A stretch of 17,024 nt of DNA from an uncultured Eubacterium sp. (GTDB lineage Bacteria; Bacillota; Clostridia; Lachnospirales; Lachnospiraceae): the NCBI GenBank assembly GCA_937915825.1, contig CALGGT010000103.1, positions 1 through 17,024 of the forward strand. Direction: 5' to 3'. Below the pieces are notes generated by a model, which was not told where the DNA came from, did no database searches, and was given only the letters and a program-made list of their open reading frames with translations. The position numbers and the translations under genes were made by a program. Positions 1-7,514 of the stretch are shown here, in pieces (positions within the stretch are counted from its first letter, which is position 1; each line of letters starts with the position of its first letter).

Positions 1-832
1 GGCCTACAAAATCATAGGTTTTGCTCATAAACGCCTGGGATTCTCCATATCCCGGATCAAAATGAAACACCAGTCCCTGTAACAAAACCCCGGCAACAAC
101 TAGGACAAGATTTCTTGCCAAAAACAGGATCCGCTTTTCTTTTAGGAATAAAATCGGCAAGATCCCCAGAATGGCAAAGGGTTTAAAGGTTACTGCCAGC
201 ATAAAGAAGATCAACATGTTTCGCGTCTTTCCCCGGTACATATATAACATACCATACAGGAGAAAGAAGATGGAAAAAATATCCATGTGAGTGATCATAA
301 TGGAGGCGTATAAAAAAATAGGCGATGTAAAAAAACACAGATCCATCCGGCGTCTTTTGCCATCGTTGAGTCCCAGCTCTTTAAAAATGCTGTCAAATAT
401 TCCAACCATCCAAATAAATAAAACCACATATCCGATCTTTAACCAGCACTCATATACCAGGAAAGGTAAATCCCCGGGCAGGATTACATCGATGATATAA
501 AAGGGCAGACAAAAAATGCCAAGCACCGCGTAATTGATCACGGAATAATTGGCACCGGCCAGCAGAGAAGCCGGCCAATCCGCACCATATCCGCCGGACA
601 AGGCGATCCGGTTAATTTCGCTGTAAAAATGAAATAACTTTCCATGGAACAGGCAGTCCAAAAAATCCAGGGACTGTTCCACCGTTAAATGAAAATCCTT
701 ATAAAAGCAGAAGAAAAATGCGCTGATCAATAAGATGCCAAGTCCCAGGATCCATTCATACTTCTTAGGGCTTTCTCCCTCCGCCTTTAAGATTTCTTTT
801 GCATTGGCTAAAAATGCGAACCTTGTTTTCAT
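1..832 (-). CDS. Polytopic membrane protein, GT-C glycosyltransferase-like (partial, 3' end outside window)
   Basis: An open frame of 277 codons runs off the left edge, so the C-terminus is missing. The ATG at 832 follows a GGAGG site at 5 to 6 bases, and that site overlaps the stop of the upstream gene (gap 10 bases). The protein starts with a basic cytoplasmic stretch (MKTRFAFLANAKEILKAEG) and then a membrane segment (WILGLGILLISAFFFCFY). A loop with many charged and aromatic residues follows, and then at least five more hydrophobic segments. The segment FMLAVTFKPFAILGILPIL, followed by a KEKR turn, resembles the K-P motif region of GT-C mannosyltransferases of the GT87/PIG-M type, but no catalytic acidic motif can be assigned with certainty. 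Its place at the end of a glycan cassette suggests a lipid-linked sugar transferase acting at the outer face of the membrane. The fold class is an inference and the substrate is unknown. Confidence 0.75.
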   Translation of the reverse strand, partial: MKTRFAFLANAKEILKAEGESPKKYEWILGLGILLISAFFFCFYKDFHLTVEQSLDFLDCLFHGKLFHFYSEINRIALSGGYGADWPASLLAGANYSVINYAVLGIFCLPFYIIDVILPGDLPFLVYECWLKIGYVVLFIWMVGIFDSIFKELGLNDGKRRRMDLCFFTSPIFLYASIMITHMDIFSIFFLLYGMLYMYRGKTRNMLIFFMLAVTFKPFAILGILPILFLKEKRILFLARNLVLVVAGVLLQGLVFHFDPGYGESQAFMSKTYDFVG

Positions 833-842
833 GCTTTACCTC

Positions 843-3119
843 CTACTCCAGATATTGGATGGTAATGGAGCGAATATAAATTCCCCGGTTTTCGTCCAGT
901 GTATTCTTGTGATAATGAAAAGGCTTCTTCGTGGAAATAAACAACCAATTGATTCCGATCGCTTCCTTCTCACTAATGGTTTCCTTCACCGAAGCATCAA
1001 ACTCCACCGTTCCGGATGAGCTATTGTCCACAATGGCTTTGTTGGTATTTCCTACACGAAAGATGGTGGTTCCCTTCTTTGCCCGTTTCGGATCAGATTT
1101 ATAATCAATGGTAATTCGTACCTTTTTGGCGCCGCCGGAATAAAAACGGAACACCCCATCTCCATTGGTCCACGTACCATCCTCTCCATAACGGGTTTCA
1201 TTAAATCCCCGATGTTCAAATTCCGTTCCCAGGGCATTGTAAGAAAACTTCAAACAAATGTTGGGATTCTCTTTACTGATGTAAACATCGTTATAAACCC
1301 TTCCTCCGGGAATGGGATCTTTCGTTGCGATGATCCGCTGATCGTAACAGTATTGATAACAGCGGTCTCTGTATTTATGCGCCGTCCGATAATCAATGAT
1401 GTAGATCGTATCCTTATCTAAGTTTCCGGTTTCAAAAAGGTTCTTATTTTCCTTATTTACTTTCTTTACATATTTTTCTTCAAAGAACCGGGACAGGTAA
1501 AAATAATTCATTTTCAATCCCAGATCGTTGGCCTTGGTACCGATCTGCAGCATGGGATATACCCCGCCGCTTCCCAAGGGATAATACACCAGATTCTTAT
1601 AATTTCCCAATGTCGTCTTCCAGAAATCATCCTGGGCGTATTGTTCATCCTCCGGAGGGGGATCCAGTACGTATTGCTTACTGATATGATAGATGGGTTT
1701 TGCCAGATCCATTAGTTGCAAACCTACGCAGAAGATCACCACACATTTTTGCAGAAAACGGTTGGGTATGATCCGGCAAAGCAGGAACAGACCTACAAAG
1801 ATCGCCAAATATAAGATCACCCACATAAAGCGCCCGGAAGAGCGTACAATATTTAAGAAATACATACACCAATCCGGCGGAATAAAGATCGCGATGATCT
1901 TTCCATTTAAAACAACCGTAGAGGAAATTGCCAGGAGAAAGAAAACAATACTTACCACCAGCACCGGCACATATTTTTCTTTGTTTCTGCGCCAGGCTCT
2001 TTTTAAGCGGAATCGCAGCGCTTTTTTATTGCGGCATCGAATGTAGGTAAATAGCAGAATGCCGCCTAACAGGGCATACAGGAACAGCATTCCCAAACCC
2101 AGATAGGCAAATCCCTCGTATTGATCCGTCCCCCAGGGAATGGGATCAAAGAAGGAAGAATAATTGTAGGGATTCCATAATGTGTTGAGATTTGCGGAAT
2201 AGCGCCCAAATCCGGTGGCGGACTGATCCAGGACACTGGTAAACCCTCCGATCAGCCACATGGCAAGCACGGTAAATCCCCCAAAGCTGCCAAAGGTTAC
2301 AAACACCCGTTTCCAATCTTTGTGAGCCATGACATGATACAAAAGATAGCCGCACATAAGGCCGCCTACAATAAAGATCAAATACATCTGGATCCATACG
2401 CATAAGAATGCCAGGATCCCATAATAGAGTGCTCCCTTCCACATGGATCCCACGTTTTCATGATAGACCCAGATCAAAAGAGCCGCTAAGATCAGGAAAT
2501 GAGCGGCCAAAGATGTATGGCGGGAGTTCTCCGTTAACAACCCATACAAACGTTGAAGCACCGGCGTGGATAAGATGAAGAACACACTGCCCGCTGCCAC
2601 AAACAGTTTGCTTTTGTTGATCTTGGCCACCAAAAGAGCTCCGAAACCGCCATTTAAAATAAAACAGGTCAGTCCGAACAATCCAAAATACTGGAAGGTT
2701 TTCGGTAAGAGCGGGGAAAGCAATTTAAAAATAACGGCAAACAAAGGAATGGAATCCGTAAACAAAACACTGATGTCATAGGGATAGGTTAAGCCATTGT
2801 GGAGGCCGATGGGGAATTTCCAGGCACCCTGGCGAAAACTCTTCCACCCGACATAATGCTGCTGCAAGTCCTTCCCGGTTAACAGCCAGTCCTCATTGGT
2901 TACATCCAAAACCCCAAATCCATAAATGCATACGAAAAAGATCGCCCCTAACACGGCACCGATCAGAAAATAAACCCACATGGAACCGGCCTTGGCTTTT
3001 TGGTCTTTCTTTCGAATGAAGGCCAAACCTTTTTCCTTGATGCTCATTGAATTGGTTGTAGGATTGGTTGTATCGTTTGCCTTATGATCTGCCATAATCT
3101 CCGTCTCTTTTCTAGTCAT
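843..3119 (-). CDS. DUF6311-type polytopic membrane protein with C-terminal extracytoplasmic domain
   Basis: A 758-residue protein. The ATG at 3119 lies inside the end of the upstream gene (8-base overlap) and follows AGGAG at about 6 bases. About 45 soluble residues precede the first membrane segment (48-70). A loop follows with DLQQHYVGWKSFRQG (84-98) and the LFTDSIPLFAVIFK stretch (119-132). Later come GFGRYSANLNTLWNP (303-317) and QYEGFAYLGLG (333-343), then an RSSGRFMWV segment (426-434). This series is the hallmark I associate with DUF6311, an uncharacterised GT-C-like membrane family. Around ten further hydrophobic segments run to about residue 470. The last ~280 residues are soluble, aromatic and rich in predicted beta strands, ending with a module like a carbohydrate-binding or beta-sandwich domain (about 620-758). 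The likely role is sugar transfer from a polyprenyl-phosphate donor to a surface glycan (inferred). Family recognition is good, function is unproven. Confidence 0.85.
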   Translation of the reverse strand: MTRKETEIMADHKANDTTNPTTNSMSIKEKGLAFIRKKDQKAKAGSMWVYFLIGAVLGAIFFVCIYGFGVLDVTNEDWLLTGKDLQQHYVGWKSFRQGAWKFPIGLHNGLTYPYDISVLFTDSIPLFAVIFKLLSPLLPKTFQYFGLFGLTCFILNGGFGALLVAKINKSKLFVAAGSVFFILSTPVLQRLYGLLTENSRHTSLAAHFLILAALLIWVYHENVGSMWKGALYYGILAFLCVWIQMYLIFIVGGLMCGYLLYHVMAHKDWKRVFVTFGSFGGFTVLAMWLIGGFTSVLDQSATGFGRYSANLNTLWNPYNYSSFFDPIPWGTDQYEGFAYLGLGMLFLYALLGGILLFTYIRCRNKKALRFRLKRAWRRNKEKYVPVLVVSIVFFLLAISSTVVLNGKIIAIFIPPDWCMYFLNIVRSSGRFMWVILYLAIFVGLFLLCRIIPNRFLQKCVVIFCVGLQLMDLAKPIYHISKQYVLDPPPEDEQYAQDDFWKTTLGNYKNLVYYPLGSGGVYPMLQIGTKANDLGLKMNYFYLSRFFEEKYVKKVNKENKNLFETGNLDKDTIYIIDYRTAHKYRDRCYQYCYDQRIIATKDPIPGGRVYNDVYISKENPNICLKFSYNALGTEFEHRGFNETRYGEDGTWTNGDGVFRFYSGGAKKVRITIDYKSDPKRAKKGTTIFRVGNTNKAIVDNSSSGTVEFDASVKETISEKEAIGINWLFISTKKPFHYHKNTLDENRGIYIRSITIQYLE

Positions 3120-5064
3120 CCTTTTCTCCTAACTTCCCGGTAATGCACATGGTTTCATAATAGGCTCTGGGAATCCCTACATCATAACTTTCTCCTTTAA
3201 TATTTACGCCGATCAACCCGTCTTCTTCACAAATGCGATTTAAAACCGTGGTCAGCTGGATTTCCTCCTGGGATCCCTCTTCATCTGCTTTTCGGATTTC
3301 TTCTCCCAGCAATTCAAAGACTTTCGGGGTTAGGACATAAAGACCAAAGGTTGCGAAAAATTGGTCCTTTCCAAACATTTCCACCCCCAGGTAATCTTCT
3401 GCGTAGTCCACCGTGGGTTTTTCCACCATGCCGGTAGCCTTTAAGATTTTATGTTCCTTACTTTCAAAGGAACCGGTTAATACGCCATAATGCATGACCT
3501 GATCCAAAGGAACCGGTTTTACGGATACCGTAAGGGTCCCTGCATTCTGCTTAAAGGCTTCCACGGTTTGCTCCACACAGCTCATCGCTTCTTTGCTTCG
3601 ATATACAAAATCTCCCAAGGTTAACAAAACCGGATCTCCGCCTACGTATTCCAGCGCCTGATACACCGCGTGTCCAAACCCTCTTCGTTCTTTTTGTACC
3701 ACGTAACGAAGTTTCTTTTTGATGCGGGACATTCTCATTTCATAGCTGCGGGCCCTGGAAGGAAGTTTGGACAAATGTTCCTCACTTAAGGGATTGTCAA
3801 AGATTTCCCGATAGGCCTCTAAATCCTCTTCCCCGACGATCAGTATGATCTCTTCCATTCCGGCATCGTCCAATTCTTCCAGCAAGCACATGATCACCGG
3901 TTTTACCTGCCCCTTCTCATCAAAGACAGGCAAAAACGCCTTCTTCACGAAGCGGGTTTCCGGATACATTCGGGTTCCGAATCCTGCCAGCGGGATCACA
4001 GCTTTTCTTACACTATGACTGGAAGGAATGGTAAAGGGAAATGCCTGCAGCCCCCGTTCATTTAAATACTTTACCAGAGCTTCCTGCTTTTCTTCGGTTT
4101 CCGCGATCAGCTGAACGGCTCCATCTCCCTGGGAACCTACGCCCTTTCCGCCACAGGACAGCTCTTTTACTTTGGGATCATCTAAGATCTCATGAAGTTT
4201 CGGTGCTTTTAATTGTTCCGGAGAAGCCGGTGCAATCTTCTGATCAAAAAGCGCCTGGGCTTCCTGCATGATCTTGCCGATCTCCACGGCATCTCCCCGG
4301 GTAATGGCTTCTTCCGCCTTGGTAATAATGGCAATGTTGTCCTTTCCAAGAGCATCGTGAACCATTTGTTCTTTCTCGTCTTTCACAAAGGGATAGCACT
4401 TATTCAGATCATTGAGAATCCGCTTGGTGTCCTTTTTCGACATTAAATCCGCGAAAACCCAATATAAATTCTTTTCGACTTTTAATTTTTGAACCTTAAT
4501 ATCGCTGCCATCAAAGATCATGGATACGGGCCGGATTCCATAGGCACACGCCTGATCCAACCGTCCACAGCGGGAACCGGTTCGTAATTCTCCATAATAC
4601 GCCGCGCTCATTTCTCCATTGGTGGACAGTCTTAAACGATAGAGACGATTAAAGGCACGGGCCACCAAAACACAGATCGCCGCCGAGGAAGACAACCCCT
4701 TGGCAATGGGCAGGGTCACCTTATCAATGGAAATGGAAATACCGGACACCCTGTAATTCTCCATAATGTAGGAGGCTACGCCGCAGCAATAGGAGAAGAA
4801 ACCGTTCTCTTCCGCATACCTTAGCAGTTGTTCTTCTTCCATTTCGCAGGAAAAGGTCACCTTCTTCCCTTCTTTGTTAATGGATGAAATCTCAAAGCGC
4901 TCGGACCGTTCAACACTGGCATGAATCCCCAGGTTGATCCCGGTCACAATGGCTTTTCCGGGACATACACTGGCATCGATATTGGTATACCACCCGGCCC
5001 AATCCGAGTGTTCTCCAAACAAACACAGCCGTCCGGGCACAAAAATTTCCATTTTTTCCCTCAT
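3112..5064 (-). CDS. Fusion of GHMP sugar kinase (N) and GalU-like sugar nucleotidyltransferase (C)
   Basis: A 650-residue two-domain cytoplasmic enzyme. Residues 6-345 are a GHMP kinase. Motif 1 is PGRLCLFGEHSDWAG (10-24), related to galactokinase PGRVNLIGEHTD. Motif 2 is LPIAKGLSSSAA (118-129), the ATP phosphate loop. CGRLDQ (166-171) carries the likely catalytic Asp170, and motif 3 is CGGKGVGSQGDGAVQLI (304-320). Residues 352-650 are a nucleotidyltransferase: KAVIPLAGFGTRMYPETRF (354-372), RGFGHAVYQA (461-470), LGDF with the metal Asp485, VEKP (547-550), EIQLT (601-605) and YDVG (627-630), as in GalU. The expected reactions are sugar + ATP to sugar-1-phosphate, then to NDP-sugar. The sugar is unknown. 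The domain order is the reverse of Bacteroides Fkp. The ATG at 5064 has GGAGAG upstream. The ATG at 5052 (MEIFVPGRL) also has a good GAGGG site and is an alternative start. It overlaps the next gene by 8 bases. Confidence 0.9.
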   Translation of the reverse strand: MREKMEIFVPGRLCLFGEHSDWAGWYTNIDASVCPGKAIVTGINLGIHASVERSERFEISSINKEGKKVTFSCEMEEEQLLRYAEENGFFSYCCGVASYIMENYRVSGISISIDKVTLPIAKGLSSSAAICVLVARAFNRLYRLRLSTNGEMSAAYYGELRTGSRCGRLDQACAYGIRPVSMIFDGSDIKVQKLKVEKNLYWVFADLMSKKDTKRILNDLNKCYPFVKDEKEQMVHDALGKDNIAIITKAEEAITRGDAVEIGKIMQEAQALFDQKIAPASPEQLKAPKLHEILDDPKVKELSCGGKGVGSQGDGAVQLIAETEEKQEALVKYLNERGLQAFPFTIPSSHSVRKAVIPLAGFGTRMYPETRFVKKAFLPVFDEKGQVKPVIMCLLEELDDAGMEEIILIVGEEDLEAYREIFDNPLSEEHLSKLPSRARSYEMRMSRIKKKLRYVVQKERRGFGHAVYQALEYVGGDPVLLTLGDFVYRSKEAMSCVEQTVEAFKQNAGTLTVSVKPVPLDQVMHYGVLTGSFESKEHKILKATGMVEKPTVDYAEDYLGVEMFGKDQFFATFGLYVLTPKVFELLGEEIRKADEEGSQEEIQLTTVLNRICEEDGLIGVNIKGESYDVGIPRAYYETMCITGKLGEKDD

Positions 5065-5073
5065 TGTATTCTC

Positions 5074-5121
5074 TCCATTCTTAGAAATCCACTTCCATCC
5101 ATTCTTAGGAATCCACTTCTA
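5074..5121. repeat. 24-bp tandem duplication across a stop codon and intergenic gap
   Basis: Two adjacent copies (5074-5097 and 5098-5121) of a 24-base unit beginning TCCATTCTTAG on the plus strand differ at very few positions. In transcription direction the first copy holds the last codons and TAA stop of the membrane protein gene. The second copy repeats the same codons and a second in-frame TAA inside the gap before the kinase fusion gene, ending just before its ribosome binding site. Confidence 0.85.
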
Positions 5122-6769
5122 ATTTTATCCATTGGTGGTTGGTTACATCGTATCCGTACACACCTTGTAACTGATTTTGCTTCGACCATTTTTTTAAGAT
5201 CTCATGATAGTTTTTCCGGCCCATAATATAGAAATCCACCAAACCTTTGGGAATCTGGCCGGAATATCCGTTGATGCATTTTAAGTCGTAGCGATTGGCG
5301 ATTAAGTTCGCAGACAGATCCCAGTAAATACAGGAAAAAAAGTTTTCCTGATCCGGTATGTTATCACAAAACATAACCTGACAATCCGCCGGAGGATTGG
5401 GAACCTCTTCTACCATGGCGATCTCTCCGGGACGATTCCACATGGACATATGAGACCCGGTCCATACAAATTGTAAAAGAAAGACCACCGTAGCTGCATA
5501 ACAGATTCCCCTCTGATAAGTAGCTTCTTTTCCTTTTTTCTCCCAGTCCGTCCATAAGGATCCGAAGAAGATCCCCAGGGGAAGATTTAAAAACATAAGG
5601 AATCGAATGGACATACGTATGGCCGACGCCCCCGGTAAGAAGCGGTATGCCACATACCAGATCGATACCCCTTCCTTCCACTGAACGATGATCAGGATGG
5701 ACCCTAAGATGGCAAGCCCCACCGTCCAGATGAGATCCCATTCTTTTTTTAAACCCTTATAGATTAAAAACGCGAATAAACAAACAATCGTAAAAATCCC
5801 AAATCCTTCCGTATATTCTCCCCCAAGATTATCCGAAAACATAGAAAAGATCTGATTCATAAAATTCCCTGTATGAACCCGAAAGATCATGGATAACTTC
5901 GGGGTTCCGGCGCATACGATGGACCAATCTCTCCCTCCGAATTCCTTCATAATGGGAAGTTCGATTAAGAGAAACGGAATCATGCATAGAAGGGTTAACG
6001 CCCCGTAAACGCACCACATCTTCCAGGTTTGTTTTACATACGCCAGGCACTTAGAAAAGCTTCCATCCCGCAAAACGATCATTCTAAGAAGGAGGATCGC
6101 CCCCCACACCATCAGGAATACGACCATAAAATATCCGATGTAGAAGGATGTATAAAAGATTCCCGCCAATAAAACCACGGAAATCAAGCCATATGGGATC
6201 CTCTTTTTTTTCTGTTCCCCGTTTCGCAAAAATCCAAAAAATGTACACAACAGGACCGGCACCAGGAAATAGGCATACAGTTGGGTATGCTCCGAGGTGA
6301 TATAGGGATTGGCATAGGCAAATATCACCGTTCCTACCATGGTTGCCAAAGGGGAACAGGCGATGTATTTTCTTAAAAACCACGCCATGGCAAAGGTTCC
6401 GATCAGGTGGATCCCGATCAGTGTGATCTTATAGGAGAGGAACATATCCACGCCGAACACACGAAGCAGACAATAAAGAGGCGCATACATGAAAAGCATA
6501 TCCGAATACGCCAGGGTCCCCTTCGTAGGGTAAAACATATTAATAGAGGAAAAGCTTTCTTTTCCCCTAATAAATCGAAACCAATGTTCTGTGGTGATGG
6601 AACAAAACTTTCCATCTCCAAAATCCCCGAATAAATCCGTAAGATTCAGACGCTCGCGGAAATAAAACCACTCCAGGATCAGGAGAAGTAGCACGCAGGC
6701 GCCCCCCATAAGATATTGGTATTTTTTATTTGTTTGATGCTCCGTTTCCGCCTTGTAATTCATTTCCAT
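5105..6769 (-). CDS. Polytopic membrane protein, GT-C/YfhO-like
   Basis: A 554-residue integral membrane protein. A short cytoplasmic head is followed by a membrane segment at about 19-36. An outer loop then carries GDFGDGKF (48-55), EHWFRF (61-66) and FYPTKGTLAYSD (79-90). The early acidic D-x-x-D pair and the aromatic FYP...YSD motif are typical of a widespread uncharacterised GT-C-like family, in which such acidic loop residues are the likely catalytic or metal-binding positions. About ten more hydrophobic segments follow to residue 440, and the last ~110 residues are soluble, with an aromatic-rich extracytoplasmic tail. The start at 6769 has AGGA about 6 bases upstream. A second ATG two codons in (6763) is possible. 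It lies 12 bases after the GT2 gene, which fits a donor-maker and donor-user pair. The function is inferred from fold class and neighbours, and the substrate is unknown. Confidence 0.8.
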   Translation of the reverse strand: MEMNYKAETEHQTNKKYQYLMGGACVLLLLILEWFYFRERLNLTDLFGDFGDGKFCSITTEHWFRFIRGKESFSSINMFYPTKGTLAYSDMLFMYAPLYCLLRVFGVDMFLSYKITLIGIHLIGTFAMAWFLRKYIACSPLATMVGTVIFAYANPYITSEHTQLYAYFLVPVLLCTFFGFLRNGEQKKKRIPYGLISVVLLAGIFYTSFYIGYFMVVFLMVWGAILLLRMIVLRDGSFSKCLAYVKQTWKMWCVYGALTLLCMIPFLLIELPIMKEFGGRDWSIVCAGTPKLSMIFRVHTGNFMNQIFSMFSDNLGGEYTEGFGIFTIVCLFAFLIYKGLKKEWDLIWTVGLAILGSILIIVQWKEGVSIWYVAYRFLPGASAIRMSIRFLMFLNLPLGIFFGSLWTDWEKKGKEATYQRGICYAATVVFLLQFVWTGSHMSMWNRPGEIAMVEEVPNPPADCQVMFCDNIPDQENFFSCIYWDLSANLIANRYDLKCINGYSGQIPKGLVDFYIMGRKNYHEILKKWSKQNQLQGVYGYDVTNHQWIKLEVDS

Positions 6770-6781
6770 GACATCCTGTTT

Positions 6782-7462
6782 CTATCGATATCGTACAATA
6801 CAATAAATTGCTCTCACACCATCGCGAAAGCCGATCTTCTTCCCTTCCTGATTGGTTCTGGGATAGTAAGAGATGGGAACCTCGCGGATCCGGATGCCCA
6901 TTTTGGAGATCTTCGCCGTGATCTCCGGCTCAAATCCGAAACGGTTCTCTTCAATGTTTACCGCCTGGATCACTTCGCGCTTAAATGCTTTATAACAGGT
7001 TTCCATATCCGTTAATCTCTGGTGGGTAAAGAAGTTGGAAACACCTGTTAAGAAACGGTTGGCAATACGATTGAGTACATATCCCTTTGCTCTCTGACCT
7101 TTGAACCGGGAACCGTACATAACCTTGCATTTTCCTTCAAAAATCGGATTGACCACACGGGGATATTCGTTGGGATCGTATTCAAAATCCGCATCCTGAA
7201 TGATCACCACATCTCCGGTCGCATGCTTAAATCCGGTTCGTAGAGCCGCGCCCTTTCCGGCGTTTTTCTCATGGTAAACGATTTTAGAAACCAGGGGTTT
7301 CACATCCTTTTCCAAAACTTCTCTGGTTCCGTCCGTGGAACAATCATCTACAATGATAATTTCTTTTTCTTCAATGGGCGCATCCATAACCTTGCGCACC
7401 AATGCCAAAATGCTGTTTTTTTCGTTATAACAGGGAATAATAATGCTTAATACCTGACTCAT
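6782..7462 (-). CDS. GT2 family glycosyltransferase, dolichyl/polyprenyl-phosphate mannose synthase-like
   Basis: 226 residues from the ATG at 7462, which has a textbook AGGAG at 7 bases. An in-frame TTG at 7486 would place that site inside the gene and is rejected. The GT-A fold shows SIIIPCYNEKNSI (6-18), EIIIVDDCSTDGT (34-46), KNAGKGAALRTGF (67-79), QDADFEYDP (89-97; the DAD metal motif), YGSRF (116-120), TDMETCYKAF (151-160) and FGFEPEI (175-181). This set is typical of the DPM1-like branch that moves a sugar from an NDP donor to polyprenyl phosphate at the cytoplasmic face. The C-terminal membrane helices found in GtrB-type relatives are absent, as in soluble DPM1-type enzymes. It lies between the DUF6270 gene and a GT-C-like gene, fitting a role in making a lipid-linked donor. 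The sugar is unknown; polyprenyl specificity is inferred from the subfamily. Confidence 0.9.
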   Translation of the reverse strand: MSQVLSIIIPCYNEKNSILALVRKVMDAPIEEKEIIIVDDCSTDGTREVLEKDVKPLVSKIVYHEKNAGKGAALRTGFKHATGDVVIIQDADFEYDPNEYPRVVNPIFEGKCKVMYGSRFKGQRAKGYVLNRIANRFLTGVSNFFTHQRLTDMETCYKAFKREVIQAVNIEENRFGFEPEITAKISKMGIRIREVPISYYPRTNQEGKKIGFRDGVRAIYCIVRYR

Positions 7463-7474
7463 CGTATTTCTCCT
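7463..7474 (-). promoter_or_regulatory. Ribosome binding site deciding the GT2 start
   Basis: The minus strand reads AGGAG, then AAATACG, then ATG at 7462. The spacing of 7 bases is ideal and selects this start over the upstream in-frame TTG at 7486. Confidence 0.8.
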
Positions 7475-7514
7475 TTTTGAAAGCAAAACTATATGCAGTT
7501 TAACACATCTTTTC

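Noticed and set aside
7463..7514. Small inverted repeat (AAACT / AGTTT) in the gap before the GT2 gene, possible terminator or operator
   Set aside because: The stem is only five AT-rich pairs with no T-run after it in the transcription direction, so it would be too weak for a terminator, and no known operator matches.
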